Assembly: GCA_964462525.1 (NCBI GenBank)
Contig: CAYWWY010000004.1
Coordinates: 62,001-126,000, forward strand
Origin: CAYWWY01 sp964462525
GTDB lineage: Bacteria > Thermotogota > Thermotogae > MWEM01
DNA length: 64,000 nucleotides
Direction: 5' to 3'
A program made the translations under genes and the position numbers. The notes beneath the pieces were generated by a model, which saw only the letters and a program-made list of their open reading frames with translations, had not been told where the DNA came from and did no database searches. Below, piece by piece: positions 1-8,627 of this stretch. How positions within the stretch are numbered: the stretch's first letter is position 1; each line of letters opens with the position of its first letter.

Positions 1-205
1 TTTCATTTCCCAGATTGATGGGATTTCCGGAATCGGTATGGTGGGATGGGGTGACTCCGGTAATGAGAACACGTACCAATGCGTTTAGGGTGGCATCCCT
101 TTGAAGGTCAGGCACGCGAATCGCCGTTCCTTCAGCGCCGCCACAAGAAACGAACAGAAAAACAACGCACAGTGCTGTCAATAATCCGATCATATGCTTT
201 CTCAT
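1..205 (-). CDS. Putative lipoprotein, N-terminal part only (runs off window)
   Basis: Minus-strand reading frame starts at ATG 205 and is still open at base 1. It begins MRKHMIGLLTALCVVFLFVS followed by CGG, which is a basic N-terminus, a hydrophobic core and a lipobox-like Cys at residue 21, so an exported lipoprotein is likely. A GAAAGGGG ribosome site lies just upstream at about 213-221. The remaining ~47 residues carry no family signature I recognise. The gene is divergent from the metallo-beta-lactamase operon to its right. Confidence 0.6.
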   Translation of the reverse strand, partial: MRKHMIGLLTALCVVFLFVSCGGAEGTAIRVPDLQRDATLNALVRVLITGVTPSHHTDSGNPINLGNE

Positions 206-318
206 TGGACTGACCCCTTTCTCTTCACCTGATTTCAATATTCTTTCATTATTCTTTCTTTGTTTTTCGAGACGAAGAATTGATTCGAATCATTCACCCC
301 GGTCTTTTGGCCTTTCTG

Positions 319-327
319 TGTTATAAT
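319..327 (+). promoter_or_regulatory. Extended -10 promoter of the amidohydrolase operon
   Basis: TGT-TATAAT at 319-327 matches the extended -10 consensus; no good -35 is present at the right distance. Transcription would begin near 334, which rules out the TTG at 280 as the start of the next gene. Confidence 0.6.
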
Positions 328-363
328 TCAATAAACACTAGTCCATGGAAAGGATGGCGCTTT

Positions 364-1374
364 TTGGTGGTGAAGAACCTATGGCTGGTATGGATGGTCT
401 CCAGTGCGCTCATCGGATGGATCGTTTCTCCTCCTCCGCAACTCTCCGTACATTTTGTCGATGTGGGACAGGGGGATTGCATCTTGATTCAAACGCCTGC
501 TGGCCAATCCATCCTGATCGATGCCGGGGACAGAGATCAAGGGCCGAAGGTGGTCCAGTACCTGCAAAATCAAGGAATAGAAAAAATCGACCTAATGGTC
601 GCGACACATCCTCATGCCGATCATATCGGCGGACTGATCGATGTTTTAAACTCCTTTCCTGTGGATCTCGTATTGATGCCCAATGCAACCCATACCACCA
701 AAACCTTTCGAGATTTTCAAGACGCGATGATACGCGATGGCATACCCACGATAACCGCGCGGTATGGAAAGGGGCTCGAATTGGAAGGGCTCGAAGCCCT
801 ATGCGTGGCGCCTGTATCTGAACAGTACCGCAATCTGAATCTATACAGCGCTGTGATCCATATGCAGTATCGGCATATCGCTTTTCTCTTCACAGGAGAC
901 GCCGAACGGGAATCGGAAGAAGAAATGCTGGAAATCGCTGCGCCAATTGAGTCTCAGGTACTCAAGGTGGGTCATCACGGCAGTCGAACAAGCACCTCCA
1001 TGGATTTTGCTGGGGAAGTAAATCCGAAATTTGCGGTAATCATGTGCGGAGAAGGAAACCGGTACGGGCATCCTCACCCTGAAACCCTGGAAACCCTTCG
1101 CTCCCTGGATGCTGCAATCTTCCGCGCTGACCAGATCGGAACCATTGTTATGAACACTTTTGGGTGGGGAATTCGGATGAGATTTCCTGATCGGTATCCC
1201 CAATGGAGTTCGTTGCAGTGCACGCTTTCTTCTCTTACTCCTGTCGTTATGCAATCACGCGCGATTCTTCATCATCTATCTTTGTTTGGATTTCGCCTTC
1301 TGTATGGTACAATTGATGAAAAGATTTGGGTACCGAATCATTTTTTCTTAGAAGATAAGGAGGGAGCGGATTGA
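364..1374 (+). CDS. ComEC/Rec2-like metallo-beta-lactamase-fold hydrolase, secreted or membrane-anchored
   Basis: About 336 residues. A hydrophobic N-terminus (residues 6-21, LWLVWMVSSALIGWIV) precedes the ComEC-type hallmark FVDVGQGD (31-38). The metal-binding HxHxDH motif is seen as THPHADHIGG (81-90), and VGHHGSRTS follows at about 200. This is the free-standing version of the ComEC C-terminal domain, usually an extracytoplasmic hydrolase acting on a phosphoester or nucleic acid; its substrate is unknown. I chose the TTG at 364 (or GTG 367/370) because GGAAAGGA at 347-354 is correctly spaced and the promoter lies at 319-327. The frame is open back to TTG 280, but that codon is upstream of the predicted transcript. 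The stop overlaps the next start (TTGA at 1371-1374), implying coupling. Confidence 0.8.
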   Translation: MVVKNLWLVWMVSSALIGWIVSPPPQLSVHFVDVGQGDCILIQTPAGQSILIDAGDRDQGPKVVQYLQNQGIEKIDLMVATHPHADHIGGLIDVLNSFPVDLVLMPNATHTTKTFRDFQDAMIRDGIPTITARYGKGLELEGLEALCVAPVSEQYRNLNLYSAVIHMQYRHIAFLFTGDAERESEEEMLEIAAPIESQVLKVGHHGSRTSTSMDFAGEVNPKFAVIMCGEGNRYGHPHPETLETLRSLDAAIFRADQIGTIVMNTFGWGIRMRFPDRYPQWSSLQCTLSSLTPVVMQSRAILHHLSLFGFRLLYGTIDEKIWVPNHFFLEDKEGAD

Positions 1375-2522
1375 GTCTATTTCGTGGCGCGCAAGTTTGG
1401 ACTCCAAAAGGGATGGAACGCCTTGATTTTCGGGTGGAAGAAGGGAAAATCACCGAAATCGGGGTGGAACTGAAAGCACCTGGGACAAATGTTATCGGGT
1501 TGGAAGGAACTTACGTTTATCCGGGATTTATTGATGCGCACACCCATGTGGGAATCATGGAGGAAAAAGCCGGAGGGGTCGCTGGAAATGACACCAATGA
1601 GATAAGCGATCCTGCGCTGGCGGGAATTCGAGCTTTGGATGCCGCCTCTCCGCACGATCCGGGTATTTCCTCAGGGAGAAACTATGGGTTCACCACTGTA
1701 TGCGTCCTTCCCGGAAGCGCCAATGTCATAGGCGGAGAAGGGATTGTAATCAAAACCTACGGGACGTGTATCGACGAAATGCTGGTCCCGACCCCGAAGA
1801 AGATCATCAAAATGGCTTTTGGTAGGAATCCTATGGGGGTATGGTCCGAACAGAAAAAATTTCCCTCCACTCGTTTGGCTGTGGCTGCGGTGTTACGACG
1901 AAAACTGCACCAAGCGTCGAACTACCAAAAAAAGGGCGAAAAAGAATTCGACTATGAAATGGAAAACCTGGTTTCCCTTCTCGAAGGCAGAGGAGTCGCT
2001 CGAATGCATGTGGCCAACCTTGAGGATATCGAAGCAGTTGACCGCGTAATGAAGGAATGGCAGATCGAATATGTCTTGGATCATGCCACTGCTCTGCATA
2101 AAAACCCGAAATTCGCCAAAGATCTGGGAGTGCCGGTCATATTGGGTCCGATCCATGCGTCTCCTCGGTCATTCCAAACCTACGATCTGTCTTTTGAATG
2201 CATACCGATCCTGCTTTCTCAAGGCATCCTTTTGTCTTTGATGACCGACGCGCCTGTTATTCCCCTTCCCTTTGCGCGAATGCAGCTCTGGATTGCCGAC
2301 CGATATCGTTTGGATCGGAATGAACTAATGAAAATGATCACGATCAATCCGGCCAAAACGCTAGGGATCGATGATCGAGTGGGCACAATTGAACAGGGAA
2401 AGGACGCGGATTTTGTGATTATGGACGGTGACTTTTTCGATTATCGATCCAAGATTCTAGACACCTATATTAATGGAGACCGCGTGGGAGGTGAAGCAGA
2501 TGAATACCCAAACGCCCTCTGA
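1371..2522 (+). CDS. Amidohydrolase, imidazolonepropionase-like (paralog 1 of 3)
   Basis: 383 residues, a complete metal-dependent amidohydrolase. A small N-terminal beta domain leads to PGFIDAHTHVG with metal ligands His57 and His59. The signature GFTTVCVLPGSANVIGG follows, then VLDHATALH, LGPI and LMTDAPVIPLP (putative metal Asp), and a C-terminal GKDADFVIMDG that re-enters the beta domain. This arrangement fits the imidazolonepropionase-like group of unknown substrate. The TTG start at 1371 follows AAGGAGGG and overlaps the upstream stop. It lacks the HxH-adjacent features of a urease or dihydroorotase. Two paralogs follow directly, so it may work on related cyclic amides or act in a hetero-oligomer; that is inference. 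Confidence 0.85.
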   Translation: MSLFRGAQVWTPKGMERLDFRVEEGKITEIGVELKAPGTNVIGLEGTYVYPGFIDAHTHVGIMEEKAGGVAGNDTNEISDPALAGIRALDAASPHDPGISSGRNYGFTTVCVLPGSANVIGGEGIVIKTYGTCIDEMLVPTPKKIIKMAFGRNPMGVWSEQKKFPSTRLAVAAVLRRKLHQASNYQKKGEKEFDYEMENLVSLLEGRGVARMHVANLEDIEAVDRVMKEWQIEYVLDHATALHKNPKFAKDLGVPVILGPIHASPRSFQTYDLSFECIPILLSQGILLSLMTDAPVIPLPFARMQLWIADRYRLDRNELMKMITINPAKTLGIDDRVGTIEQGKDADFVIMDGDFFDYRSKILDTYINGDRVGGEADEYPNAL

Positions 2523-3672
2523 TGTATTGATCCGCGCCGCAACGATCTGCCCGGTTACCTCTGAATCCTTTACCGGAGACCTTTTCATTTCTGACGGGAA
2601 AATTGTCCAAATGGGGCCCCAGATTCCCCAAAAAGGGGCACATATCATTCAAGGAGAAGGAATGTACCTATATCCTGGGATGATTGAAGGGCATTGCCAC
2701 ATAGGAATCATGGGCGACCGCACCAATCAAGCGCGGGACAACGATACCAACGAGATGACCAACCCAAATACAGCGGAGTTGTACGCCCTCGACGGAATCA
2801 AACCATTTGATGCCGCCTTCAAAGTAGCCCTTTCCTGTGGAGTGACTACCGTCAATGTCTTCCCGGGAAGCGCAAATCCAATCGGAGGAATGGGTGTTGC
2901 CTTGAAAAACAACCTCTCGATCCCATTCGAACGCCGGATTTTGGTCGAGGAAAGCGGTCTAAAAATGGCTTTTGGAGAGAACCCTCGTATGGTTTACTCA
3001 GCTCAAAAGAAAATCTACACCCGGATGGGAACTGCCCAGGTTATCCGGAAAGCCTTTCAAAACGCGATCAATTACGCGAAGAAAGAAGAAAAAGAAACGG
3101 ATTTGCAGATGGAAGCGTTGCTGAAGGTTTTGGAAAAGAAAGTAAAAGCCCGGATCCATGCCCATCGAGCCGACGATATCTGCACAGCCATCCGAATCAG
3201 CGAAGAGTTCAATTTCGATTTGACCATTGAACACGCAACTGAAGCCCACTTAATCGCCGATTATGTCGGTAAAAAGGGTATTGAATTGAACCTGGGGCCC
3301 TTGTTTACCGGACGGTATAAGATGGAGATCAATCAACGATCGCTCAGAAATCCGGGGATTCTTGAGAAGGCTGGTTCTCCAAATCTTTCCCTCATTACAG
3401 ATTTCCCCGTTATTCCAATCTATGATCTTCCACTGATGGCAACAATGGCTGTACGGGAAGGGTTGTCAGAACATGCTGCCATTAAAGCCATAACCATCCA
3501 TCCCGCGCGCGTTTTGGGCGTGGATGAACGGATCGGATCGATTGAAGTTGGGAAAGACGCGGACCTGATCCTGACCGACCGGCCTCTTTTGGATCCCACT
3601 CATCGAATCATGATGACCTTTGTTGATGGAATAGTCCAATATGATCATGAAAAAGAGGGGATGATGATATGA
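2500..3672 (+). CDS. Amidohydrolase, imidazolonepropionase-like (paralog 2 of 3)
   Basis: 390 residues from ATG 2500, chosen because GGGAGGTG (2486-2493) is well spaced; an in-frame ATG at 2473 lies inside the upstream gene and lacks a ribosome site. It shares the paralog architecture: PGMIEGHCHIGI, the signature GVTTVNVFPGSANPIGG, EHATEAHLIADYV, LGPLFTGRYK, and LITDFPVIPIYDLP, then KDADLILTD near the C-terminus. Metal ligands appear intact. A Lys/Glu-rich helix (NYAKKEEKETD) follows the HAT-like core. It overlaps the upstream gene by 23 bp and the downstream gene by 4 bp (ATGA), so the three are co-translated. Confidence 0.85.
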   Translation: MNTQTPSDVLIRAATICPVTSESFTGDLFISDGKIVQMGPQIPQKGAHIIQGEGMYLYPGMIEGHCHIGIMGDRTNQARDNDTNEMTNPNTAELYALDGIKPFDAAFKVALSCGVTTVNVFPGSANPIGGMGVALKNNLSIPFERRILVEESGLKMAFGENPRMVYSAQKKIYTRMGTAQVIRKAFQNAINYAKKEEKETDLQMEALLKVLEKKVKARIHAHRADDICTAIRISEEFNFDLTIEHATEAHLIADYVGKKGIELNLGPLFTGRYKMEINQRSLRNPGILEKAGSPNLSLITDFPVIPIYDLPLMATMAVREGLSEHAAIKAITIHPARVLGVDERIGSIEVGKDADLILTDRPLLDPTHRIMMTFVDGIVQYDHEKEGMMI

Positions 3673-4853
3673 AGCAAAAGATAATCAATGTTACCGTCTA
3701 TCCAATCACACAAGCGCCTCTGAAAGCGAACGTCTGGATCGAAGACGGCCTTATTAGGAGCATCGGTGATTGGCCAGGGCAAAAAGCGGACGAAACGATC
3801 GACGGCAAGGGAGGCTTGCTTTTCCCAGGGTTCATCGACGCCCACTCCCATATTGGCCTTGCTCCCGAAGGTCAGGGTTTGCCCTATGATGACACAAACG
3901 AAGCATCGGAACCAGTAACGCCAGATGTTCGCGCTTTGGACGCTTATACTCCCGTAGATCTGGCTTTTCGAGAAGCAGCTCGAGGAGGCGTGATGATCTA
4001 CTGTGTGCTTCCTGGAAGCGCGAATCCGATTGGAGGATTGGGGAGCATCTTCCACTACAGCCGCTCGAATTTGGCTTCGGATCAAATCCTTCGCGCAGAC
4101 TGCTATTTAAAAATGGCGACAGGGGAAAACCCGAAGGTTTGCTACGGGGAGAAAAAAGTCATGCCTTCCACTCGGATGGGGGTTGCTGCGGTCATGCGAA
4201 AGTTTCTGAACGACGGAAGAAATTATATCCAAAAGAAAAAAACCTTTGCCCAAAAAGCGGAAGACCCGGAAGCCAAGCAAAAGGTTTTCGCGGAAACCGA
4301 TCCTCGGTTGGAGGTTGCGGAACAATTGCTCAAGCGCGAGATCCGCGCCCGAATCCATTGCCACCGAGCAGAAGACATCCTTACCGCTCTTCGGATCGCC
4401 CGCGAGTTCGAGATTGACATCTGCATCGAACACGCGACAGAGTTTTATAAGGTTCACGAAGAGGTCAAAAAAGCCGGAGTTCCCATCGTAATCGGCCCTT
4501 TGGTTGGCTTCCGAAGCAAGGTAGAGTTAAGAGACGCAACCTTAGCCGCTTTTGGAGTGGCCGAACGGGAAGAAATCCTCTTCGCCAGCATGAGCGATCA
4601 CCCCGTGATTCCTGCTGAAACTCTGCGATTGCAAGCCGGTATGGCAGTTCAATATGGCGCGAGTGAGGAAGCCATGCTTAAATCCATGACCATATACCCT
4701 GCAAAAATCCTGGATTTGGATCAAGAGTACGGTTCGATCGAAGTGGGAAAAAAAGCCTCTCTCTGTATATGGGATGGCCATCCTTTCCATTCCAATCGAA
4801 GGGTGGTGTGGAACTCGGTGGATGGTTGGGATGTGTATGAACCCAAGGTATAA
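3669..4853 (+). CDS. Amidohydrolase, imidazolonepropionase-like (paralog 3 of 3)
   Basis: 394 residues. It shows PGFIDAHSHIGLAPEG (HxH metal ligands), GVMIYCVLPGSANPIGGLG, EHATEFYKVHEEV, IGPLVGF, and SMSDHPVIPAETL (putative catalytic Asp). It differs from its two paralogs by a longer charged insert (about residues 185-210, KKKTFAQKAEDPEAKQK). The start ATG overlaps the previous stop by 4 bp. All three paralogs keep the HxH, the EHAT segment and the final Asp, so all are predicted to be active. Divergence between them is high outside motifs, suggesting an old duplication with different substrates. Confidence 0.85.
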   Translation: MKQKIINVTVYPITQAPLKANVWIEDGLIRSIGDWPGQKADETIDGKGGLLFPGFIDAHSHIGLAPEGQGLPYDDTNEASEPVTPDVRALDAYTPVDLAFREAARGGVMIYCVLPGSANPIGGLGSIFHYSRSNLASDQILRADCYLKMATGENPKVCYGEKKVMPSTRMGVAAVMRKFLNDGRNYIQKKKTFAQKAEDPEAKQKVFAETDPRLEVAEQLLKREIRARIHCHRAEDILTALRIAREFEIDICIEHATEFYKVHEEVKKAGVPIVIGPLVGFRSKVELRDATLAAFGVAEREEILFASMSDHPVIPAETLRLQAGMAVQYGASEEAMLKSMTIYPAKILDLDQEYGSIEVGKKASLCIWDGHPFHSNRRVVWNSVDGWDVYEPKV

Positions 4854-4917
4854 GGGGTGGAGCAACTAAATCATTCAGATCCATATAGATCGAACTGAAT
4901 CAAGGGAAGGGATTATC

Positions 4918-5775
4918 ATGCAGTGGGCGTTTCTCGATGGACGGTTCATCCCCAAAATGGAAAAAGCGATTGCGCTGGAAGAGCGGGGGCTGACTTTTGG
5001 CGACGGGCTTTTCGAGGTGCTTCGAACCATTAACGGAAAGATTCTGTTTTTTAATGACCACCTAAATCGAATGAAAGAGAGCGCCGCTTTCTTTGGATAC
5101 GCTTTTCCTTGGCCCCTCCCGCAAATCGAACAGTGGGCCTTGGAGTTGATCAAGCGCAATCAGATTCAAAACGGAGAATTGTACATCCAGCTCACCCGAG
5201 GGGAAGACCAAAACCGGGAGCATCGGTATCCCCCTCGGGAAAGCCTTTCTACCTTCTTCATGCTTGCTTTACCCCTGCGCAAGATTAATGCTGCCCTTTG
5301 GGAACAGGGAGCGAAAGTTATCCCCTATCCCGATCTTCGCCATGGCTTATGTGTCCACAAGACCATCAACCTTCTGGCGAATGTCATAGCCAAAAACCAT
5401 GCTTATCGGTATCGGGGATATGAAGCTCTTATGTATCGAACGGATCCTTTGGGATCGATCATTACAGAAGGTGGGAGTTCTTCCTATTTTGGAGTGAGCG
5501 ACCTAGGGGTGGTGACCCCGAAAATCGATAACATCCTTCCAGGCATCACCCGGAAAAAGGTGATCGGAATCCTTACCCATATGCACATACCCGTAATCGA
5601 ACGAAAGGTTCTTCTTTCCGAATACTTGTCCATGAAAGAAGTATTTCTGGTAAGTACCGTTTCCAAGGTTATGCCGATTCATTCGATCGGAAACCGTTCA
5701 TTCGACGCTCCGGGTCCGATAACACTGCAGATCCAAAAGGAATATGAACAAATCTTTTTGGCCGAATTATCTTGA
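4918..5775 (+). CDS. Class IV aminotransferase, D-amino-acid transaminase-like
   Basis: 285 residues, fold-type IV PLP enzyme. The N-terminal FLDGRFIPKMEKAIALEERG and FGDGLFEVLRTING match the family opening. The PLP lysine is in HKTINLLANVIAKN (about residue 144), and ITEGGSSSYFGV is the conserved phosphate/carboxylate-binding segment. D-alanine transaminase is the closest reading; branched-chain aminotransferase or aminodeoxychorismate lyase cannot be excluded. The gene follows the amidohydrolase array after 64 bp, with its own GGGAAGGG ribosome site, and probably belongs to the same transcript. A link to amide or D-amino-acid metabolism is inference. Confidence 0.85.
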   Translation: MQWAFLDGRFIPKMEKAIALEERGLTFGDGLFEVLRTINGKILFFNDHLNRMKESAAFFGYAFPWPLPQIEQWALELIKRNQIQNGELYIQLTRGEDQNREHRYPPRESLSTFFMLALPLRKINAALWEQGAKVIPYPDLRHGLCVHKTINLLANVIAKNHAYRYRGYEALMYRTDPLGSIITEGGSSSYFGVSDLGVVTPKIDNILPGITRKKVIGILTHMHIPVIERKVLLSEYLSMKEVFLVSTVSKVMPIHSIGNRSFDAPGPITLQIQKEYEQIFLAELS

Positions 5776-5802
5776 AAGGATTTTCTTTTGTGGCCTCACA
5801 AT

Positions 5803-8322
5803 CTATCGAACCAGATGAAACAGAGAGCTTAACCGGATTTCCTTCTGCAAGCGCTCTTTGCATACCGACTCGTTCGTATGGATTTCAATCTCTCTTCTTT
5901 CTCCTTTCTTCATAGGAAAGAAGTTGTCCGATGCGACAAAATCGATCTGTTCTGTATCGATCCATACGTACAGGGCAATCTCTTGAGCTTCGATCGTTAT
6001 CAGAAACTGAAATCCTGAGTCATCGGTTTGCGCAAGTTCCCATGATACCCCCGGATCCTTTAGGGGAAATCCTTTGGGCACCCCTAAAAGGCGGGCGTTC
6101 TTTGAAATGATTCGATTCCCCTCATAGGCTTCAAAAAACAAAATCAGTTCCTGTGGGGAATCATCGGTAGAAAGGCGATCATATCCAGTTTCCCAGACCT
6201 TTTTGGAAGCCAATGAAGGCGCTTCAATATCCAGACCGTCTGCCAACAGACACCGGCCATCGGCATGATACAGACCGTACCGCACTTGGGTTTTTCGGCG
6301 ATGAGGGTAGTCGTTGGTGATCCATAAGGAAATTTTGTCTGTTTCTTCTTGAGCGCTGAGAAAGAGCGGAGCGTAGAACCGCTTGGCAAGGTAATGCAAC
6401 GCTTTCCATCGACCGAAATAGTCGATTGAAGACCAGCTCGCGACCGGCCAACAATCATTCAGTTGCCAATATAGGCTCCCCATGCACCGACAGTCATTCC
6501 GATTTCTGCGCCAAAACTCCACTCCATACTCGATCGCTTCTGCTTGGGTTATTTGAGAGAGAATCGCCTGTTGTTCAAAAGATTCGGGAATACGAAATCG
6601 TTGTTGCATGTACGCCAGAATCTTCTGATTTCCGGCTGGGTTTTTTTGATGCGCTTCCATAATCACGGAATGCATCTCCATTTGATCTTCCGGGCAAAAG
6701 GAACGAATGGTTTTCATGGACGGGAACGACTCGAATCCGAACTCCGACATAAAACGCGAGGGGAACTCCCGATAGGAGGAGAAGGGATACTGATCGTGCC
6801 ACACCTTCCAATAATGGGAATCGCCCCGATGCGGAGATTGCGGATCTTGAAAAGACCCTCCTGAAGACGGCGAGCTCGGCCAATAGGGTCGATCTGGGTC
6901 CATTTGATCAACAAGCCCAGGAAGCATCTCTTCAAAGACGGCCTGATAGATTGCTTTTCCTTCAGGGTAATGATCTTCAAATCCCCAGTGGACCCATCCT
7001 TCTTCAATCTCATTATTCCCTACCCATATACACAACGAGGGATGATGCCTCAATCGATGAATATTGTCGATCGCTTCCTGTCGGATGCTGATCACCAGCT
7101 CTGGGTCATTGGGCAGGGGAGCGCAGGCGAAAGCGAAGTCTTGCCATACCAGAAGCCCCATTTCGTCACACAAATCATAAAAAAGGTCCTCTTCATAGAT
7201 TCCGCCGCCCCAAACCCGAATCATGTTCATATTCGCGTCTCGCGCCGCTTGCAATAGCATAGGATACTTTCCTTGCCGAATGGCTCGAGGAATGAAGGAA
7301 TCCGGAGGAACCCAATTTGCTCCTTTCGCGAATAATTTAACCCCATTAAGAGTGAAATAGAAACTTTCACCCCATTGATCCTTCTCCCGGTTCAACTGAA
7401 GATCACGTAACCCAATTTTCAGCGTAGATTCGCAGTGAAGGGTCTCTTCATGAAAGAGCTGAAGATGAAGGCGGTAAAGCGGTTGTTCTCCTAGATCATG
7501 AGTCCACCATAGGTTGGGATGATCAACCCGCAAGGTGCGCGTCATTGACTCGTTGTCGATCGTGCCTTCTTTCCCAATCAGCCGGTTTCCTGAAGGATCA
7601 ATCAGAGAAAGGGAGAAAGAGAGGCTGTCATAGTAATCAAACCCCGCAATATCAAAAGATACTTTCAGATTGGCCTGATCAATGATATCCTGTAGATACT
7701 CATAACTTGCCTGATACCGAAAATCCTCCAGCCGCAGACTGTGAAGTCGTTTCAGATACACCCCACGCCAGAGGCCAATATCGGGGAGTTTTGGTCCCCA
7801 ATCCCAACCGAAGGAATATTGGGCTTTCCGAAGGAAATAAACTCCCGGAAGCGTATCCACCGAAGACCATTGCTTCGCTCCTTCTTTTTCCCATTGATCA
7901 CGCGCAACATTAACAGCGCTTTGAAAGCAAATCCGCAAACGATTTCCCCTTTTCCGAACCAATTCTCGACTCATTATGGGAAAATCATACTCCCGGTGCA
8001 TATTCTTTGCGATCCCAATCTTTTCATCATTGAAATAGACGGTCGCAAACGTATCAATGCCTTGGAACGTTAAAGAAAGGTCTTCGTCTTCGGACAGCTC
8101 AAAAGGAAGATCAAATTCGACGTAGTATTCCCATTCGGCTTCGTAGATCCAACTCATTTCGTTTTCGTGCATCCCATAAAAAGGGTCAGGGATGATTCCA
8201 TGATTAATCAATTCCTCAAATACTGAACCTGGCACGTTTGCAGGCACATCGATTTTCCGTTCCGGATGGACGAGCCGCCAATTTCCTCGCAAAGCAATCA
8301 TCCAGGGATCCTTTTTTCCCAT
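5803..8322 (-). CDS. Beta-mannosidase, glycoside hydrolase family 2
   Basis: 839 residues, no signal peptide, so cytoplasmic. Order: galactose-binding-like N-terminal sandwich domain (about 1-190), immunoglobulin-like domain, TIM barrel with the acid/base Glu in WVGNNEIEEG (about residue 436) and nucleophile Glu in FMSEFGFESFPSM (about residue 527), then C-terminal beta domains. Phrases such as VPGSVFEELI, GIDTFATVYFNDE, SFGWDWGPKLP and IRVWGGGIYE are typical of beta-mannosidases rather than beta-galactosidases. It would hydrolyse terminal beta-mannose from imported oligosaccharides. ATG 8322 follows AAGGAAGG. It is monocistronic, convergent with the transaminase gene, and no terminator is visible in the 27 bp between them. 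Confidence 0.92.
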   Translation of the reverse strand: MGKKDPWMIALRGNWRLVHPERKIDVPANVPGSVFEELINHGIIPDPFYGMHENEMSWIYEAEWEYYVEFDLPFELSEDEDLSLTFQGIDTFATVYFNDEKIGIAKNMHREYDFPIMSRELVRKRGNRLRICFQSAVNVARDQWEKEGAKQWSSVDTLPGVYFLRKAQYSFGWDWGPKLPDIGLWRGVYLKRLHSLRLEDFRYQASYEYLQDIIDQANLKVSFDIAGFDYYDSLSFSLSLIDPSGNRLIGKEGTIDNESMTRTLRVDHPNLWWTHDLGEQPLYRLHLQLFHEETLHCESTLKIGLRDLQLNREKDQWGESFYFTLNGVKLFAKGANWVPPDSFIPRAIRQGKYPMLLQAARDANMNMIRVWGGGIYEEDLFYDLCDEMGLLVWQDFAFACAPLPNDPELVISIRQEAIDNIHRLRHHPSLCIWVGNNEIEEGWVHWGFEDHYPEGKAIYQAVFEEMLPGLVDQMDPDRPYWPSSPSSGGSFQDPQSPHRGDSHYWKVWHDQYPFSSYREFPSRFMSEFGFESFPSMKTIRSFCPEDQMEMHSVIMEAHQKNPAGNQKILAYMQQRFRIPESFEQQAILSQITQAEAIEYGVEFWRRNRNDCRCMGSLYWQLNDCWPVASWSSIDYFGRWKALHYLAKRFYAPLFLSAQEETDKISLWITNDYPHRRKTQVRYGLYHADGRCLLADGLDIEAPSLASKKVWETGYDRLSTDDSPQELILFFEAYEGNRIISKNARLLGVPKGFPLKDPGVSWELAQTDDSGFQFLITIEAQEIALYVWIDTEQIDFVASDNFFPMKKGERREIEIHTNESVCKERLQKEIRLSSLFHLVR

Positions 8323-8355
8323 CTTTCGCCTTCCTTTCTTTACGCTGATATCCGA

Positions 8356-8384
8356 ATCATACCAAAGTTTGCTCGGAAAGTCAA
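8356..8384 (-). promoter_or_regulatory. Sigma70-type promoter of the beta-mannosidase gene
   Basis: On the minus strand TTGACT (8384-8379), a 17-bp spacer and TATGAT (8361-8356) lie about 35 bp upstream of the start codon. Confidence 0.6.
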
Positions 8385-8414
8385 TTGAACCCGATCAATT
8401 CTCCGCGTTCTTTC

Positions 8415-8444
8415 TTGACTTTCCCCCGCGGGATCTGCTATAAT
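8415..8444 (+). promoter_or_regulatory. Sigma70-type promoter of the Ig-domain lipoprotein gene
   Basis: TTGACT (8415-8420), an 18-bp spacer and TATAAT (8439-8444), with TG at 8436-8437 forming an extended -10. The start would be near 8451, giving an untranslated leader of about 175 bases. The 8323-8627 gap is filled by this promoter, the divergent mannosidase promoter and a hairpin at 8508-8561. Confidence 0.7.
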
Positions 8445-8507
8445 CATGATGGATAGATTCTCTTCTTCTTCTTTTCTCTTTATAATATGATCTGGATTCG
8501 CCATAAT

Positions 8508-8561
8508 GGGGGGTATTCATGGGAGCGAGATTATTGCTCCTTTTGGATGGACCCCTTTTTT
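8508..8561 (+). promoter_or_regulatory. Terminator-like hairpin inside the 5' leader
   Basis: GGGGT (8510-8514) pairs with ACCCC (8551-8555), CAT (8518-8520) with ATG (8547-8549), and GGAGC (8522-8526) with GCTCC (8536-8540); six T follow at 8556-8561. This is an imperfect intrinsic terminator in the leader of the lipoprotein gene, so expression may be attenuated or a ~110-base RNA may be released. No known riboswitch consensus was recognised. Confidence 0.45.
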
Positions 8562-8627
8562 GATATGAGAGGATGCAAGCAATAAAAAAGCTTGTTGGTT
8601 GACTAAACCTGAAAGCGAGGTGTGTTT

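Noticed and set aside
280..363. Longer N-terminus of the metallo-beta-lactamase protein (TTG 280)
   Set aside because: An extended -10 promoter and a good ribosome site lie downstream of it, so transcription starts after 280.
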